Source: Flabesymbios commensalis (lineage: Eukaryota > Annelida > Polychaeta > Terebellida > Flabelligeridae). Taken from it: 64,000 nt of DNA. The stretch covers positions 64,772,390-64,836,389 of the forward strand of contig OZ024912.1 of the NCBI GenBank assembly GCA_964017125.1, in the 5' to 3' direction. Below, one piece after another: positions 50,931 through 63,620 of this stretch. A program made the translations under genes and the position numbers. The notes under the pieces were generated by a model that was not told the DNA's origin, made no database searches, and saw nothing but the letters and a program-made list of their open reading frames with translations. The number at the start of each line of letters is the position of its first letter. Within the stretch, counting starts at the first letter, position 1.

Positions 50931-51304
50931 TCTCAAAAGGGTCCAGGGGCGGATCTAGAAAAAAATCTGACAGGGCTCCATCCATTAACCATTATATATA
51001 TAAATTTAGAAAAAAATGATATATAATGTGCTTTAATTTTTATGTAACACTTTTGGCCTAGTTTATTGTAACCGGACCCATATATGGGAATTTTCGGGTT
51101 TTCAATAATCGTGAATTTCTGATTTTGATACTTTTCGTGAAGTCTACAATTTTCAATAATAAGAAAAAAAAAATTGCCACCTTTTAGTAACGCTTAGTGT
51201 TTTAGCTTTCACGGCTGAATAACTTAGCTTATCACAAGTAGCCCATTTCACCCTTACGTAATACCAATTACGAAAATAACTATACACGACACGTGCTGAC
51301 CTTC

Positions 51305-51392
51305 GCAACGGGTCATTGCTCAAACGTTGGTTTAATGTTGGGTCAGCGCCGGAGATACCAGGCCAACGTTGAGTCAGCGTTGTGTAACATTC
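51305..51392. repeat. CAGCAAACACAAGAC-family fragment
   Basis: AACGTTGGTTTAATGTTGGG and CCAACGTTGAGTCAGCGTTG arms with termini largely lost. Confidence 0.55.
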
Positions 51393-52214
51393 AGCATTAA
51401 TTGTGCGGTGGCAATGGACTGTCAAGCTGCTATTGTTATACAAACACATAACAGTAGTAGGCTACTACAGCGCTCTTATAATAATTACTTCTAATTTGTT
51501 CTCCTCGCGAAATCCTCGAGAATTCAAACTTCGCGAATATTACCAGATCTGTCAGTACAAAAAGTATAAAAAAAGTTTAAAAAATAAGTGACTTAAGTTA
51601 AACAGAACAAATTTTCTTTAATTTCAATGTGTAGAGCGCCTTCAAGGCTAGGTGTATTTAATTTATTGAGAAGTTTTTGGAAACAAAGGGTGGTGTGAAT
51701 GTTATGCAATAGTCGGTACCCAATGACAACCTGTTTGCAGTTGTAGGCCTATCCTGCCATGCAAAGACAAAAATCACGGTCAGTCCTTGCCCTTTACTCT
51801 GGTGGCTGGTCGCTCAAACGGCTGTTTCTTTATGGTTCAGCAGCCCTGCCCTGGTTCCTTGTCTCCCGGACTTACTTGCCAATGCTTTGTACAATCACCT
51901 ACCTCACCAGGTGAAAAGAGAGAGGCACTATAAGGTTTATACCAGAACTAGTGTTAAACCAGAAGAACACTGCAGTATTTTGCCAGACCAAGAATTTTTT
52001 ATTTAAAGGTATTTTCTGACGTTACCCGGAGAGCACGAGATGTTAAATTTATTTATGTCGCATAACGTACGCCACATTAAAACAACATTGGTTTAAACTA
52101 GTGTTCAACTGCAAAATGCGCATGCCTGGGACGGTCAAGTGTAGGCCAACAGTTGCCTATTGAGTACAGATTGACGGCATTATTATAGCCACTGAACTGA
52201 TTACAAGATACTAC

Positions 52215-52312
52215 TTAAACGAGACATTGATCCAATGCTGTTTTTATGCTAGGCCAACGTCTGCGACGCTGGCCCAACGTTGAACCAACATTGAATAAGT
52301 GTACAATGTTTG
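52215..52312. repeat. CAGCAAACACAAGAC-family copy
   Basis: TTAAACGAGACATTGATCCA ... TTGAACCAACATTGAATAAG with GCCAACGTCTGCGACGCTGG centre; outer bases decayed. Confidence 0.6.
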
Positions 52313-52332
52313 AGAGAAAGTCCTCCTGCAGA

Positions 52333-52440
52333 CCAGCAAACACAAGACATTTGTATAACATTTATACAACGTTGGCCCAACGTTTTTGACGTTGGTCCAA
52401 CATTGCATGAAGTCATACAAATGTTTTGTGTTTACTGAGT
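52333..52440. repeat. CAGCAAACACAAGAC-family copy
   Basis: CCAGCAAACACAAGACATTT at the left, AAATGTTTTGTGTTTACTGA at the right, with GTTGGCCCAACG at the centre. Confidence 0.75.
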
Positions 52441-52835
52441 GTCAATACAAGCTTATGGGATCAAGCAGTCTCCAAATCCCCGCAGTAATACAGTCAGTTT
52501 GTTTGCAAGCCAGCGACCAAGTAGGGGCAAGGGCAAAGTGCTTTGAATTATTAACTCATAGATCGCTCAAGTATATATGAACTTGCTGTGATTTGAGAAC
52601 TTGCTCTTAATGAGGCTTCGGGTATGAAACGCATATTTAGTATTATTATGGAATAGGGCCTGGGCCTACCCACGGGCACTATTGCCTTCTGGGGGACCCT
52701 TGTCCCACGAATTTTGACAGTTGACCACACTGTGTGTTAGCTGGGTCGGTCCATACTACTCTGCAAAGCCAAAATCTGCTCACTTGGTAAATAAGCAGAT
52801 ACTGCTGTTTTGCTTTGCTTGGCAGCATATACCTC

Positions 52836-52944
52836 CCCAGCAAACACAAGACGTTGAACCAATGTTGGCCTAATGTTGGCACAGCGTCGACGACACTGGG
52901 CCGGTATTAAGACAACATTGGTTCAACGTCTTGTGTTTGCAGGG
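52836..52944. repeat. CAGCAAACACAAGAC-family copy (best preserved)
   Basis: CCCAGCAAACACAAGACGTT at the left and AACGTCTTGTGTTTGCAGGG at the right match at nearly every base. Inside are GAACCAATGTTGG and CAACATTGGTTC. Confidence 0.8.
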
Positions 52945-52976
52945 TATAGGCCTACTGCTTTGTCAGAAAAAAGTAA

Positions 52977-53082
52977 ACTATATGTTGATCTAACGTCGTT
53001 CTAATGTTGTCCATCGTCTGCGACGCTGGCGACTCTCAACATTAAAGCAACATTGGATCAGCGCCTCTCGTGTTCGCTGGGT
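52977..53082. repeat. CAGCAAACACAAGAC-family copy
   Basis: Decayed left end, right end GCGCCTCTCGTGTTCGCTGG, with GTCTGCGACGCTGGC centre. Adjacent to the preceding copy. Confidence 0.6.
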
Positions 53083-53101
53083 TGCTATTTCTGAATAGGC
53101 C

Positions 53102-53766
53102 TACTGTAGGGGAGAGACGGGCAAAGGGGAACAATGGGCAAATGGGGCCATCAGTGATATTTTAATAATGACGTGTTGTATGAAATATTAATGATGTCGT
53201 AGCTATGAATTGTGAATATGTGTATACAAAAAACATGAATAGACATCTCATACATATCGTAGATAAAAATAATAGACGACGGGGGGTTTATGGCAACAAT
53301 CTTATGAATATAACCTTATATATCTGTATGAATCTCTTGATTAATTTATGTGATTTCTTCTCAAAATCCATTTTTTTGTGTGGTACATTATAGTGCCTTT
53401 GTTTTCTAGTCATTACTTCAGTCAGAGAGATAATAGATTTAGTTTCCCACATCCACCCCTTGGGCAAAGGGGTCCAGGGCAAAGGGGGCCAGGCCATTTC
53501 AATACTAAGACCATACAGCATGGCCCCCTTTGCCCGCTAACTTTTAATGGGTACATATTTCACAAACTAATCCCAGTGAACGAAAGTATATTACTTGGAA
53601 TTATGTCCAACAAAGCATGTCACCATATATATCAAATGAAAGGTTTTTTTTCATATCTGTTTTATTAAGCTCCCTTTGGTGTACACACTTGTGTTTCAAA
53701 ATAAAAAAAGTACCCAAAGTGGGGGTGGCCCCCTTTGCCCAATGCGCTGGCCCCCTTTGCCCAAGC
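53102..53766. repeat. Element with GGCAAAGGGG inverted ends
   Basis: Left TACTGTAGGGGAGAGACGGG with GGCAAAGGGGAAC; right ends in repeats of GGCCCCCTTTGCCCA, with another GGGCAAAGGGG pair near 53460. Probably a non-autonomous DNA transposon; exact ends unclear. Confidence 0.45.
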
Positions 53767-54300
53767 TATAAAGATAATTATAAAAAAATTAACTCTTTCA
53801 GGGCGAATGACTCTATTTAGCACAGCGGAACTGTTTATTCGAAACAACACATATTGAAGAAGATTTATATAAAATTCAGGTGTCTTTTTTTTAATGAAGA
53901 TCTGGTAATATTCGCGAGGTTTTAATTTTGACGAATTTCGCGAGGAGGACAAATTCGCGAATTCAAGAATATCGCTAAAATTATTATTAAAATGGCGCTA
54001 CTAAAGAAAAATAAAAATTATGTGGAGTTGTGAAACTTACAGGGGGCGTTCAGCAATTAGGTAGACTAGGCCTAGCGCTTTTTTGGACGATTTTTGACCC
54101 CTTGCCCCTTCGTAACACCTTTTAACGTTACTTTGACCATAGATATAGAGAAAATCATCTATGACTTTGACTACACTCCGCAACGCATCCTTAACCCCCT
54201 CCATCCACTAAGCGTTACGTAGGCCTAATTGTTAAACGGCTCCTTAGGCCTAGGCCTACACTGATCCAATGATGGTTTAATAATGATATCTGAGTTCCCA

Positions 54301-54387
54301 TCCTCTTAACACCAATATTCCAATCCTCTTAACACCAATGTTCCAATCCTCTTAACACCAATGTTCCAATCCTCTTAACACCAATGT
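54301..54387. repeat. 23-bp minisatellite, 3.8 copies
   Basis: Units TCCTCTTAACACCAATATTC-CAA (first) and the same with GTTC start at 54301, 54324, 54347 and 54370. Nearly identical, so recently expanded. Sits just beyond the 3' end of the Gypsy remnant. Confidence 0.9.
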
Positions 54388-54557
54388 TAATTTTTTATTT
54401 TTTTGCGAATTATGCTGCTGCGCTACGGTTAACGGCCAACCTTTATTAATCTGATTAAAACATTAGTACTTAATAATAAATTACTTCTACAAGTAACCTA
54501 ATTAAGAAACCTTTCACATCATTATTTTAATTACGCCAGGCCTGGCAAACTTTATAT

Positions 54558-57500
54558 TTAAAAATTATGACTGTTACGGCTCGTGCAGCTGGTCCCGCAG
54601 TAGATGTCGTTAGGCGCCACTAAAGCGTGGACCATCTGTACGAAACGTGCTGGAGTGTGGATTTTTTGTCCAACTCTGGTTTGTTTTACGGTTCGCGAAT
54701 GTGCCGCTACAGGGGTGAATTGTTTAGGCAGATTTACTCTATTAGCATTATGCTGTGAAGTAGTAGCCAAATTCGTACCGTGTTGATCCGCCACAGACTG
54801 TGTCTGTGTTTTCGCTTTCGGTTCAGCTCTCTTCGTTTCGGAATTCTGTTTGAGAGCCAGTTCCCTTCGAACTGTCGCAGTATTTTTCGAATTCTTCGTA
54901 TTATTTTGCGTTTTACGCTGTTTTCCTGTATCTATATCTAAGTGTGCAGGTTTAACTCGATCAAGGGAGACCGTTTCTAACTTGCCTTTAACTAGGATTT
55001 TCATGACTCTGCCGCTCCTCACGATAACCTTATATGGGCCGTCGTAAGGGGCGGTCAAAGGAGGTGCAATTGCGATTCGTCGCAAAAATACATGTGAGCA
55101 TTTGTCGATTTCCTTATATTGTAAAATGTTGTTCTGAGTTGAGTCGCGCGGTGGGCAAAGACGAAGACGCGACATGGCTACGCGGAGCTTATTAGAATAG
55201 TTATCCAAGTCTGTATGTGCAACAACGTTATATTTATGTGAAAATTCGTCCGCCAGTCTGAGTGTCGTTCCGTAAATGATTTCGGCGGCTGACCTACCCA
55301 ATAACTCTTTAACGACAGAACTTGCGCCTAGCAATACAGCAGGTAGTGTTATTGTCCATGGATTCAGTGATTCGTGTGCCATAATGGCTGCTTTAAGCTG
55401 ACAGTGGAAACGTTCGACCATTCCATTCGATTGGGGGTGGTAGCTCGTTGTGCGGTTTCATACTGTCCCGAACTGGTTACATAAACCATCCCATAATTTT
55501 GATTCAAACTGGGCGCCCCTATCCGTGGTGATAGTGGCGGGAGTCCCAAACCGTGCTATCCACCCCCTAAGAAGGTATCGGCGACCGTTTCAGCTCTTAT
55601 ATCCACTAGCGGTATAGCTTCTGGTCAACGTGTGAAACGATCTACACAAGTCAGTAGATATCTGAAACCATCGGCATACGGCAAGGGTCCGACTATATGT
55701 ATATGTATGTGGTCAAATCTCTCTGTGGGTTCTTCGAATTTGCCGAAAACTGGCTTATTATGGCGCAGTGACGGGCGTTCGGTAACTGATGACATTACGA
55801 AAGTTAAAGGCTTATGGTCGGTGTTCACGAAAAAATAACGGCCTTCTAAATTGTGCCTGAAATGTCTGATAGTAGCATACACTGCTGAAAGTTCGCGATC
55901 GAACGCACTGTAACGTGTCTCTGCGGGAGTTTGTTTTTTACTAAAAAATGAGAGTGGCTGCCAGACATTATTAATGTACTGTTGTAAAACGCCGCCTATG
56001 GCGAAATCACTGGCATCGCACGTGATATTCAACGGTGCAGTATGGTCTGGGTGTACTAAAAGGGTAGCATCAGCAAGTATTTGCTTAGACTCGATAAAAG
56101 CAGAATTTCGACTTTCATTCCACTTCAAATCGAAATTTGACTTAGGTGACAATCTTGTATGACCTTCATTGGCGGCCGTGAGCAATTGATTTAACGGTGT
56201 CAACTTATCCGCACAATTTGGAATAAATCCATGGTAATAGTTTATCATTCCCAAATATCGACGTAAAGCTCTTTGCTTTTCAGGCCTAACAAAATTTACT
56301 ATTGCATCAACAGCGCTGGCTAACGGTGAAATGCCTGCTGTACTAACATGATGTCCTAGAAAACTTAATTCGGTAGTACCGAACTTGCATTTCTCTGGTC
56401 CTATAATTATCCCGTATTCTGCTAAATGTGTAAAAAGAATCTTCAAATGTTTTTTATGCGTACGATGATCGGGGCTTGTTGCCACCAGATTGTCCAAATA
56501 TACGAACAAGAAATCTAATCCCTGCATAACGTAATCAATAAAACGCTGAAAAGTTTGGCCGGAATTTCTTAAGCCAAACGGTGTCCTAGTGAAATTGAAC
56601 AAAACGAAAGGTGTTATAGCCGCTGTTTTATGCACGTCGGACGGCTCAACCGGTATCTGGTAGTATGCCCGTACCAAGTCTATTTTTGAAAAAACTTTCG
56701 ACCCCGCTAATTGTTGGGTAAAGTCTTGTATGTGTAGAATCGGGTATCGATCCGGTACTGTCTGAGCATTTAAACTTCTATAATCTCGCACGGTCTCCAA
56801 TCCCCGTTTTTTTAGGCACCATATGAACCGCTGACGACCACTCACTGTCGCTTGGTTTGATAACGCCCAACTTAATCATGTCATCGAACTCGCGCTTTGC
56901 AGTGACTAGTTTATCAGGTGCTAAACGTCATGGGCGGGCGAATACTGGGTGGCCTTTTGTCACTATCTTGTGTATTATACTGTGTTTAACTGATTTGCCC
57001 TTTGTTGTAGGACGAGTCATTTCCGGAAACTGACCTAATAACTTCGTGTAGTCGTTATGAACGGAGTCGACTCTATTTAGTGATAATGGTTTAATAGACA
57101 ATAACGTAGCTGGTATAGCTAAACCAGTTCGCATGTCTCTCAGACAACGACTTTTTAAGTCTACCAGTAAGCTGTAATGTATGAGAAAATCAGCTCCTAT
57201 GATTGGTTGTTTGACGTCCGCTACTATGAAAGTCCACGCGTAATCTCGTTTAAGACCAACGTCGACGACGCGTCGACAATTACCGTAGGTGTTTATAGTA
57301 GTATTATTAGCTGCAACGAGGGGCAGGCAGGCAGCGTCTGAAGTCCTGTTAGCGCAAGACTTTGATAACATGCTGACCGCTGCGCCCGTGTCGATTAAAT
57401 AGTTACACTTGTTGTGTTTGTCTGTGACGTATTATAACTTTGAGGGGGATAAGCTGGGAAAGGAAACTTCCGCAAAGACATGTCGCGCCTCGGTTATTTC

Positions 57501-58660
57501 GCCAGATGCAAGAGTCGCTGCCTTGTTCTGGCCGATTAGTTTAAAGAAAACGCGCAAGGTTCTCTGCACGTGCGTGCTTTGTCACCGAATGTTTGGTGAT
57601 AAAAACAAACAGGTGCATCAGCTGTGTCGATCGGTTGAGCAACGTCACTTTGCGTCGTTTGCGGCGGCGGTGCGTTAGGACGACTATCTTTTTTGTTATT
57701 ATTTGATACATCTTGCCTAGTAACAGCTTGATTATTAGGTGTAGAAGGTTTTGCTTGAACATTCGGGACGAACTGTGTCTTGGCGGCACGGTTCTCGGTT
57801 TGTTGTGAGTGTCCATATGTCTCTAGTTTCTTGAGCCTGTGAGACAGGTCTTCCAACAGTCCAACGAGCTTTCCGCTCTCACTGACGTTTATCTCAGCAA
57901 CCACCGTCTTAGCTTCATTGACGTCCTTCTCAGCGGCAACAGCACGGTTGGCCAACATGGCTAAATTCTCTAGCGACGCACTATCTGGTTGTGTACCTAA
58001 GTGCGCACGTACTGAAGGCGGCATTTGTCAAATGGAGGCTTGGCGGATAACGGCCTTGCCTACTAGCTGTCTTCTGCAACCGCCTAAGAAATCTAGACGG
58101 TATGTCAGATCCAAGTTTTTCACCTGAAATCACTTTGTTGACTCTTTCCGGTGTCGTTAATCCTCGTCGTTCGATTAGGATTGCTTTCAAATTTTCGTAC
58201 TTATGAGTGAGGAACGGTTGTAATAAAACGTCTCTAACATCGGACGCTACTTCGCCAGAGAGTGCAGCACATGTCAATCTGTAACGTTCATCTTCGTCTG
58301 TTATCTGGTGTAAATCAAATTTTGTTTCGATTTGATTAAACCATAACTCCACATCCGTTAAGTAAAAAGTTGCTATCTTGAATTTCGGCAGATTAACTGA
58401 ACGTCGTGGAGGTTGACGTCTGACCGGGGAAGGGCTTCTTGATGAATCACTCCGTCACAACCCTCTCCTACGTCTATTGCGTGCGAGCCACAGGAAATCA
58501 GCTTTTATTCGGCAAAACTCAGCAACCGTGTCTCTTAAGTTCTGCTGCATTTTCATCACTCATCGGGTAGTACGAATCTTTGTGATGAGCCCCTTGTTTG
58601 TCGAGGGGTGATGACACGAAACCTTCACTGTCGCCTCTCGCGGTCATTTTGAAAAGTTAT
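54558..58660 (-). mobile_element. Ty3/Gypsy LTR retrotransposon remnant (gag, protease, RT-RNase H, integrase)
   Basis: Fossil element read on the minus strand. gag starts near 58647 (MTARGDSEGF) and continues to about 57536 (LWFNQIETKFDLHQITDEDE, SRFLRRLQKTA). A retropepsin-like part lies at about 57371-56928 (VDVGLKRDYAWTFIVADV, PIIGADFL). Reverse transcriptase and RNase H lie at 56845-55625 ([54 protein letters not shown]). The integrase C-terminal part and tail lie at 55421-54558. Domain order and RT text are Gypsy-type, close to families common in invertebrates. No LTR pair is recognised on either side. Broken, with at least four breaks; medium age since long frames survive. Confidence 0.85.
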
Positions 58661-60190
58661 TTGTTGAAATTAGTTTAAATAGTGAAACGTCTGAGTTGCT
58701 GGCCTATTGGCTACTTCGCAATCTCAGACGGGTATTGAAATGGTATGCATGTAAAACATACCAACTAGTTTCATTGCCTCACTCCTCGTGGGAAACCGTG
58801 TGCTAAGTTGTCTAGCTTGAGAAAAGTCTAGATGTGAGATAATTCTGTTTATGAAGATTGTCCATTTAGATTCGCAGATAGTAGAGTGCAGGGGTTGCTG
58901 AAATGACTGAAAATTCTTTATGCAGAAATGTACGTGTGGAAAGGTTTACAGTATGACATTAAACATATTAATCGTGGTGATTGTAGGTCCCTAATTGCAT
59001 GCAAAACAAATGCCAGAATAAATGCTAAATTGCTATTCTAAACTATATGTTTATAATATTTGGTTATTCGACCAGTGTTGAAAAAAAAAATTCAACACAA
59101 GTCGAAAAACATACAATGTATCAAAGTAGTCGCCGCAGTTCAACTGTCAAGTCTCAATTTAGATTTAATAAGAAATAATTAAATCATGCCCATCCCGAGA
59201 AAATTTCATTCTCGTAAAAAATAGGCTGAATGCGACTTATGCTCTTATGCGTGTAAAGTTCGTCTTAATTTATAGAATCACTCATTAAAATTTTTGACTG
59301 ACAGATGTCTATAAAGACTGCTTAAATAATTCTATTGATGAACATTTCCCGTAATGAACATCCCTTTTTTTTAAATGTTCACCATGAGAATTATTCTTAT
59401 CGACGTCCGAATCGATCGCTCGCTTCGCTTTGTATCGGTGCTTGTAGTCTAGTGCCCAACGATTTAGACTGTATGCTCATATAATGTGCGGGTTGTGTGC
59501 ATGGCAGTACACTGTCGGTTGGTGTGTGTCTCGGCTACCATGCACTGTGCACGCGGTGTCGATTGGTGCGCTGCACCGGCTCAGAACTCATTAACATATT
59601 TAGCAGTTCAGGGCTGTCTGGAAAAAGTAGACTACTGATTTGTCATTCACAAAATATCACCAAATGTGCGACCTGATTTGCAATATTTAGTAATACAATT
59701 AAAATAAAATCAGTCTCTCTTTCCTGACTGAGAAAGATATTTTGGAAAAATTTATTCTAGTCTTATTTTATTTCCAGACGCCGTGTAGGTCTATGTGGCC
59801 TTGACATGTTATCGCCATTGGCCGTTCGTGTCGCTGATTCACAATGGCGGCCTAATTTATGCTAATTATGCCGATCTGAGCTGATGGGGTGACATCGCAA
59901 TGCATGACGGCTGGGCGGGAGCATGCGAGGCTATCTCGCAGCCAATTGAGCTAAATGAGGGTCACCGGCTACCAAAATGGCGGCCACTTACCGATTCACA
60001 TTAAAGTAACACTGCTACCACTGAAATAAAAGTTATGCTTACAGTCATAAAATATCGACCTACAGTCCTAACAATGATGTTTTATAGACCAAATAGGACC
60101 TTTTATTCACATATATTTCAGGCGAACAGTTTCAAGTGGATATAATCCTATTTAAAAGCTGTCCAGGCATAATTTCGATCCGTAAAAAAA
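58661..60190. other. Non-coding stretch with two ATGGCGGC (YY1-like) motifs
   Basis: No gene seen. Any Gypsy 5' LTR would lie at its left but is not recognisable. ACAATGGCGGCC near 59841 and AAAATGGCGGCC near 59974, with CCAATTG between, form a promoter-like patch without an adjacent gene. Confidence 0.35.
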
Positions 60191-60194
60191 TTTT

Positions 60195-61163
60195 GCGTAA
60201 TCACTAAAAAAATATGGCGGTTATTTTAATGGAAACCATGTCACCTGAATATGGTGTCGAAACGGTTTAAAAGAAATTTCAAAATATTATCCTCTCAGTC
60301 GCCGACAGTGGCGTAATTGAGAAAATAACATTGAAATCTGTTATAATTTATGAAAGTAGGCTATTCCGTCTAATATGAATTTGTCTAGGTCTAGGCTGGA
60401 TGTCTGCGAGATCTGCTATTTTGAAAATGTCGAAACCACGTGGATTTCTGGAAAAATCTATCGAATTTTTCGCTGTTTTAACGCGAAAACCTCTGTTCAG
60501 ATAACCTTTCTAGCTAACCTCACTGGCATATTAGTATTTTTTACCTACGATCACCACGTACCTTGCAAAAAATAAAGTTTAATTTTTTGAAAAATCCCTT
60601 ATTTAAAAAAAAACTATCCTTTCTGGCTCAAAATCGATGTTTTTTTTGCTCAGTGAAAGCAATATGCGTGAATTTTGCGTAGTCACTAAAAAAATATGGC
60701 GGGTATTCTCATGGAAACCGCGTCACCTGAATGAGTTGGCGAAACGGTTCAAAAGACAGAAATTTCAAAATATTATCCTCTCAGTCGCCGACAGTGGCGT
60801 AATTGAGAAAATAACATTGAAATCTGTTATAATTTATGAAAGTGGACTATTCCGTCCAATATGAATTTGTCTATGTCAAGGCTGGATGTCTCTGAGATCC
60901 GCCATTTTTAAAATGTCAAAACCACGTTGGTTTCTGGAAAAATCTATCAAATTTTTCGCTGTTTTAACGCGAAAACCTCTGTTCAGATAACCTTTCTAGC
61001 TAACCTCACTGGCATATTAGTATTTTTGACCTACGATCACCACGTACCTTGCAAAACATAAAGTTACATTTTTTGAAAAATCCCCTATTTAAAAAAAACA
61101 ACTATTCTTTCTGGCTCAAAATCGATGTTTTTTTCTGCTCAGTGAAAGCAATATGCGTGAATG
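60195..61163. repeat. 482-bp tandem duplication
   Basis: Copies 60195-60676 and 60677-about 61163, both starting GCGTARTCACTAAAAAAATA and sharing CTCTCAGTCGCCGACAGTGG and CGCTGTTTTAACGCGAAAAC. Identity is high by eye (above 90%), so the duplication is fairly recent. No gene content. Confidence 0.88.
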
Positions 61164-61249
61164 AAGCTGCGATCAAGTTCAACGTCAGGTCACCAATATG
61201 GGGTGGGGGGGGTGGGGGAGGACTATCGATCGTGTTGTCGACATGAATA

Positions 61250-63620
61250 TGTTGGAGGTTTACGTTCCACCATCTTCCATTAACTCCTCCGTCAGGACAA
61301 CGGGATTAAATAATGCTCATTAAATCATTCTTCAGGTATTTCTCACTTTATTGAAGTCTAGACATTCATATAACACACAGTTCCCAAGCGGAGCGCGGCG
61401 ATCGGTGCCATGCGGCTAGACCCCTGAGCTCTTGACGGTATATCCGCCCGCTTCAGTGGCTTTCAGTTGACTGGCTAGTGCGCCTCGCTACAGGCGCGCT
61501 CGCACCGTGGCGTGGTCTAGTCAGAACGAGGCTTGGCGGTCCCAGTCACTTGTCAGTGATCGGGAAAAGCCGAGCAGTTACGGACGGTGAGACGCTAACC
61601 CCACACACGCACGTCGTTAGTCAATTTGATCATCGCGTTCTGCGACCTGGAAGATAGACAAAGATTGAGATGTCATGGTGAGTGTTTTCTAGACTTTACT
61701 ATGTAAACCTCACCACGATGATCATTAATCTGGTGTCTATTTTCCAGGTCGCTGGGATTTGGATATTATTGTTTTTATTATTTTGTTCGTGTGTGCTGAT
61801 GAATGACTGATGTGTGATTGACATAATTATATTATTGTTAACGAGAGTGTGATATTGTTAACATTGATATTGATGTTTCATATAGTTTAGTAATGTTGGT
61901 ACATCTTTGCGAGATAAGTAACTAATTCTCTTTCATATTGTTCAGCAGAGGATTATTTAAATTTATCTTTGAGATGGTTGAAGATAGAGTTTATCGTATA
62001 TACCACATTGTACTGTTTATATGATTCATGAAATTAAAAAGTCAATGAATGTGAATTGTTTTGTTCTTATCATTACCGTCAGTTCAACTTCGTCTCTCTA
62101 ATCTTTTGGATCGGTATGTTACGTCCCAAATTTCGATCTATCTATCTCAATAATTAATTCCCCCTAGTGTAATTCCATCATACCCCCCCCCCCCGTAACA
62201 TATTAATGGTGCAGAACCTGGGCAAGTGGCATGATAAGTGGCATGTGACATTTGGCTAAATTAAAATTGAGACAAGACAGTGAGTTGGACTGCGTGTGGT
62301 GAGAATAAAATTCATATTATACGCCTGTAATCAAGGCACAACTTACTCTGGTTCCCAGAGCCACACTACGCGGCGTTGCCGAGCTTCATTGGTCGGGCTC
62401 GCTAGGCAAGGCACAATTGGCCAAGACGTTAGAAACTGTGTGCACGCAAGCGTGTCTAGAAAAAGAGAAACAGCCTGATTTGTTACTGGTCGCAAAACAT
62501 TATTCTCTTGATGTTCCAACTACAGGTAATTCACAATATCAAACAAAAGCTGATACTGTTAAATCAATAATGTTTTATTGGGTAATCATGATTTACTTGA
62601 TAGCGGTGAATTGGACAGGCTCGAGCGTTCTCTTGAATCACCCACAGCTGTACCGACTGAACAGCTGGCATGGGAAAAGGAGAAATTGCAGATGCAGTTG
62701 AAACAACAAGAGATAATGTTGAAACAACAAGAGAGCCAGCGTGCACATGATTTGAAACAACAAGAGATGGTTTTGAAACAACAATGTGAGCAACGTACTC
62801 ATGAACTTGAAATGTTTAATTGAAACTTGACAGTGAAAAGAGTAGGCCTAAGAATGTTGGTATGTTTGACCTGGCTAAATCTCTTAGATTAATGCCTTCA
62901 TTTATTGAAGATTCTGTTGAAGAGTTTTTTCGTTGTTTTGAGAAAGTTGCTCTAGCCTTAAAATGACCTAAGGAATCATGGGTAATCATAGTGCAAAGTG
63001 CACTGAAAGGTCGTGCACAGGAATGTTTTTAACCTGTTACCTGAGAGCGAGGGTTATGCAGAACTGATCCGCCTGGTGTTACGTGAGTATGAGTTGAGGC
63101 CTGAATCATATAGACTAAAATTCAGAAAGAATAGGAAATTGTCTGATTCAGAAACCTATGTTGATTACTTACGTGCCAAGAAATTGGATCTTGAAAAATG
63201 GCTTTGATTCTAGTGATATTAAAGATGAATACTTAAAATTGTATGACTTGATATTATTAGAAGAATTTAACGCCAGTTACCCTCTGAGGTTAAAGTACAT
63301 TTGGATGATAAAGATATTGATGATCCTTTTGAAGCCAGTAAAACTGCTGATGATTATTTAATTTGTCATAAATTAACACGTAGGACTGGGGTCTCTGAAT
63401 CTCATTTTAAGATGGGTGGAAACACCCGGTCGCAGCATCACAAAAATAAAGACAATGGCGCTGATGATTCTGGTAGGACCAAAGAAAAAGGGAAATCTTT
63501 TTAGATGAGTGATCTGTCGCAACTCAATGTTTCAAATGTCGGGAAATGGGGCACTACGCCAAATTTTGTACAAGTGCTGAGAATAAGGCAAGTGCATTTA
63601 TAAATATGTCAAAAAAACTG
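61250..63620 (+). mobile_element. Gypsy-type LTR retrotransposon remnant (possible 5' LTR and gag)
   Basis: Fossil element at the right edge. A possible 5' LTR runs from TGTTGG (61250) to CGTAACA (62200); a primer-site-like GGTGCAGAACCTGGG follows at about 62208. gag-like text: a Gln-rich coiled coil (62660-62820, KLQMQLKQQEIMLKQQ), a SCAN-like part (FDLAKSLRLMPSFIED, ESYRLKFRKNRKLSDSETYV, LILLEEFN) and a zinc knuckle CFKCREMGHYAKFC near 63521. This order is known from Gypsy elements of fish and invertebrates. pol is absent here. Broken, with several breaks. LTR limits are tentative. Confidence 0.65.

Noticed and set aside
54604-58127. Plus-strand frames of 60-89 codons opposite the Gypsy element
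   Set aside because: They are antisense shadows of the minus-strand retroelement reading frames.
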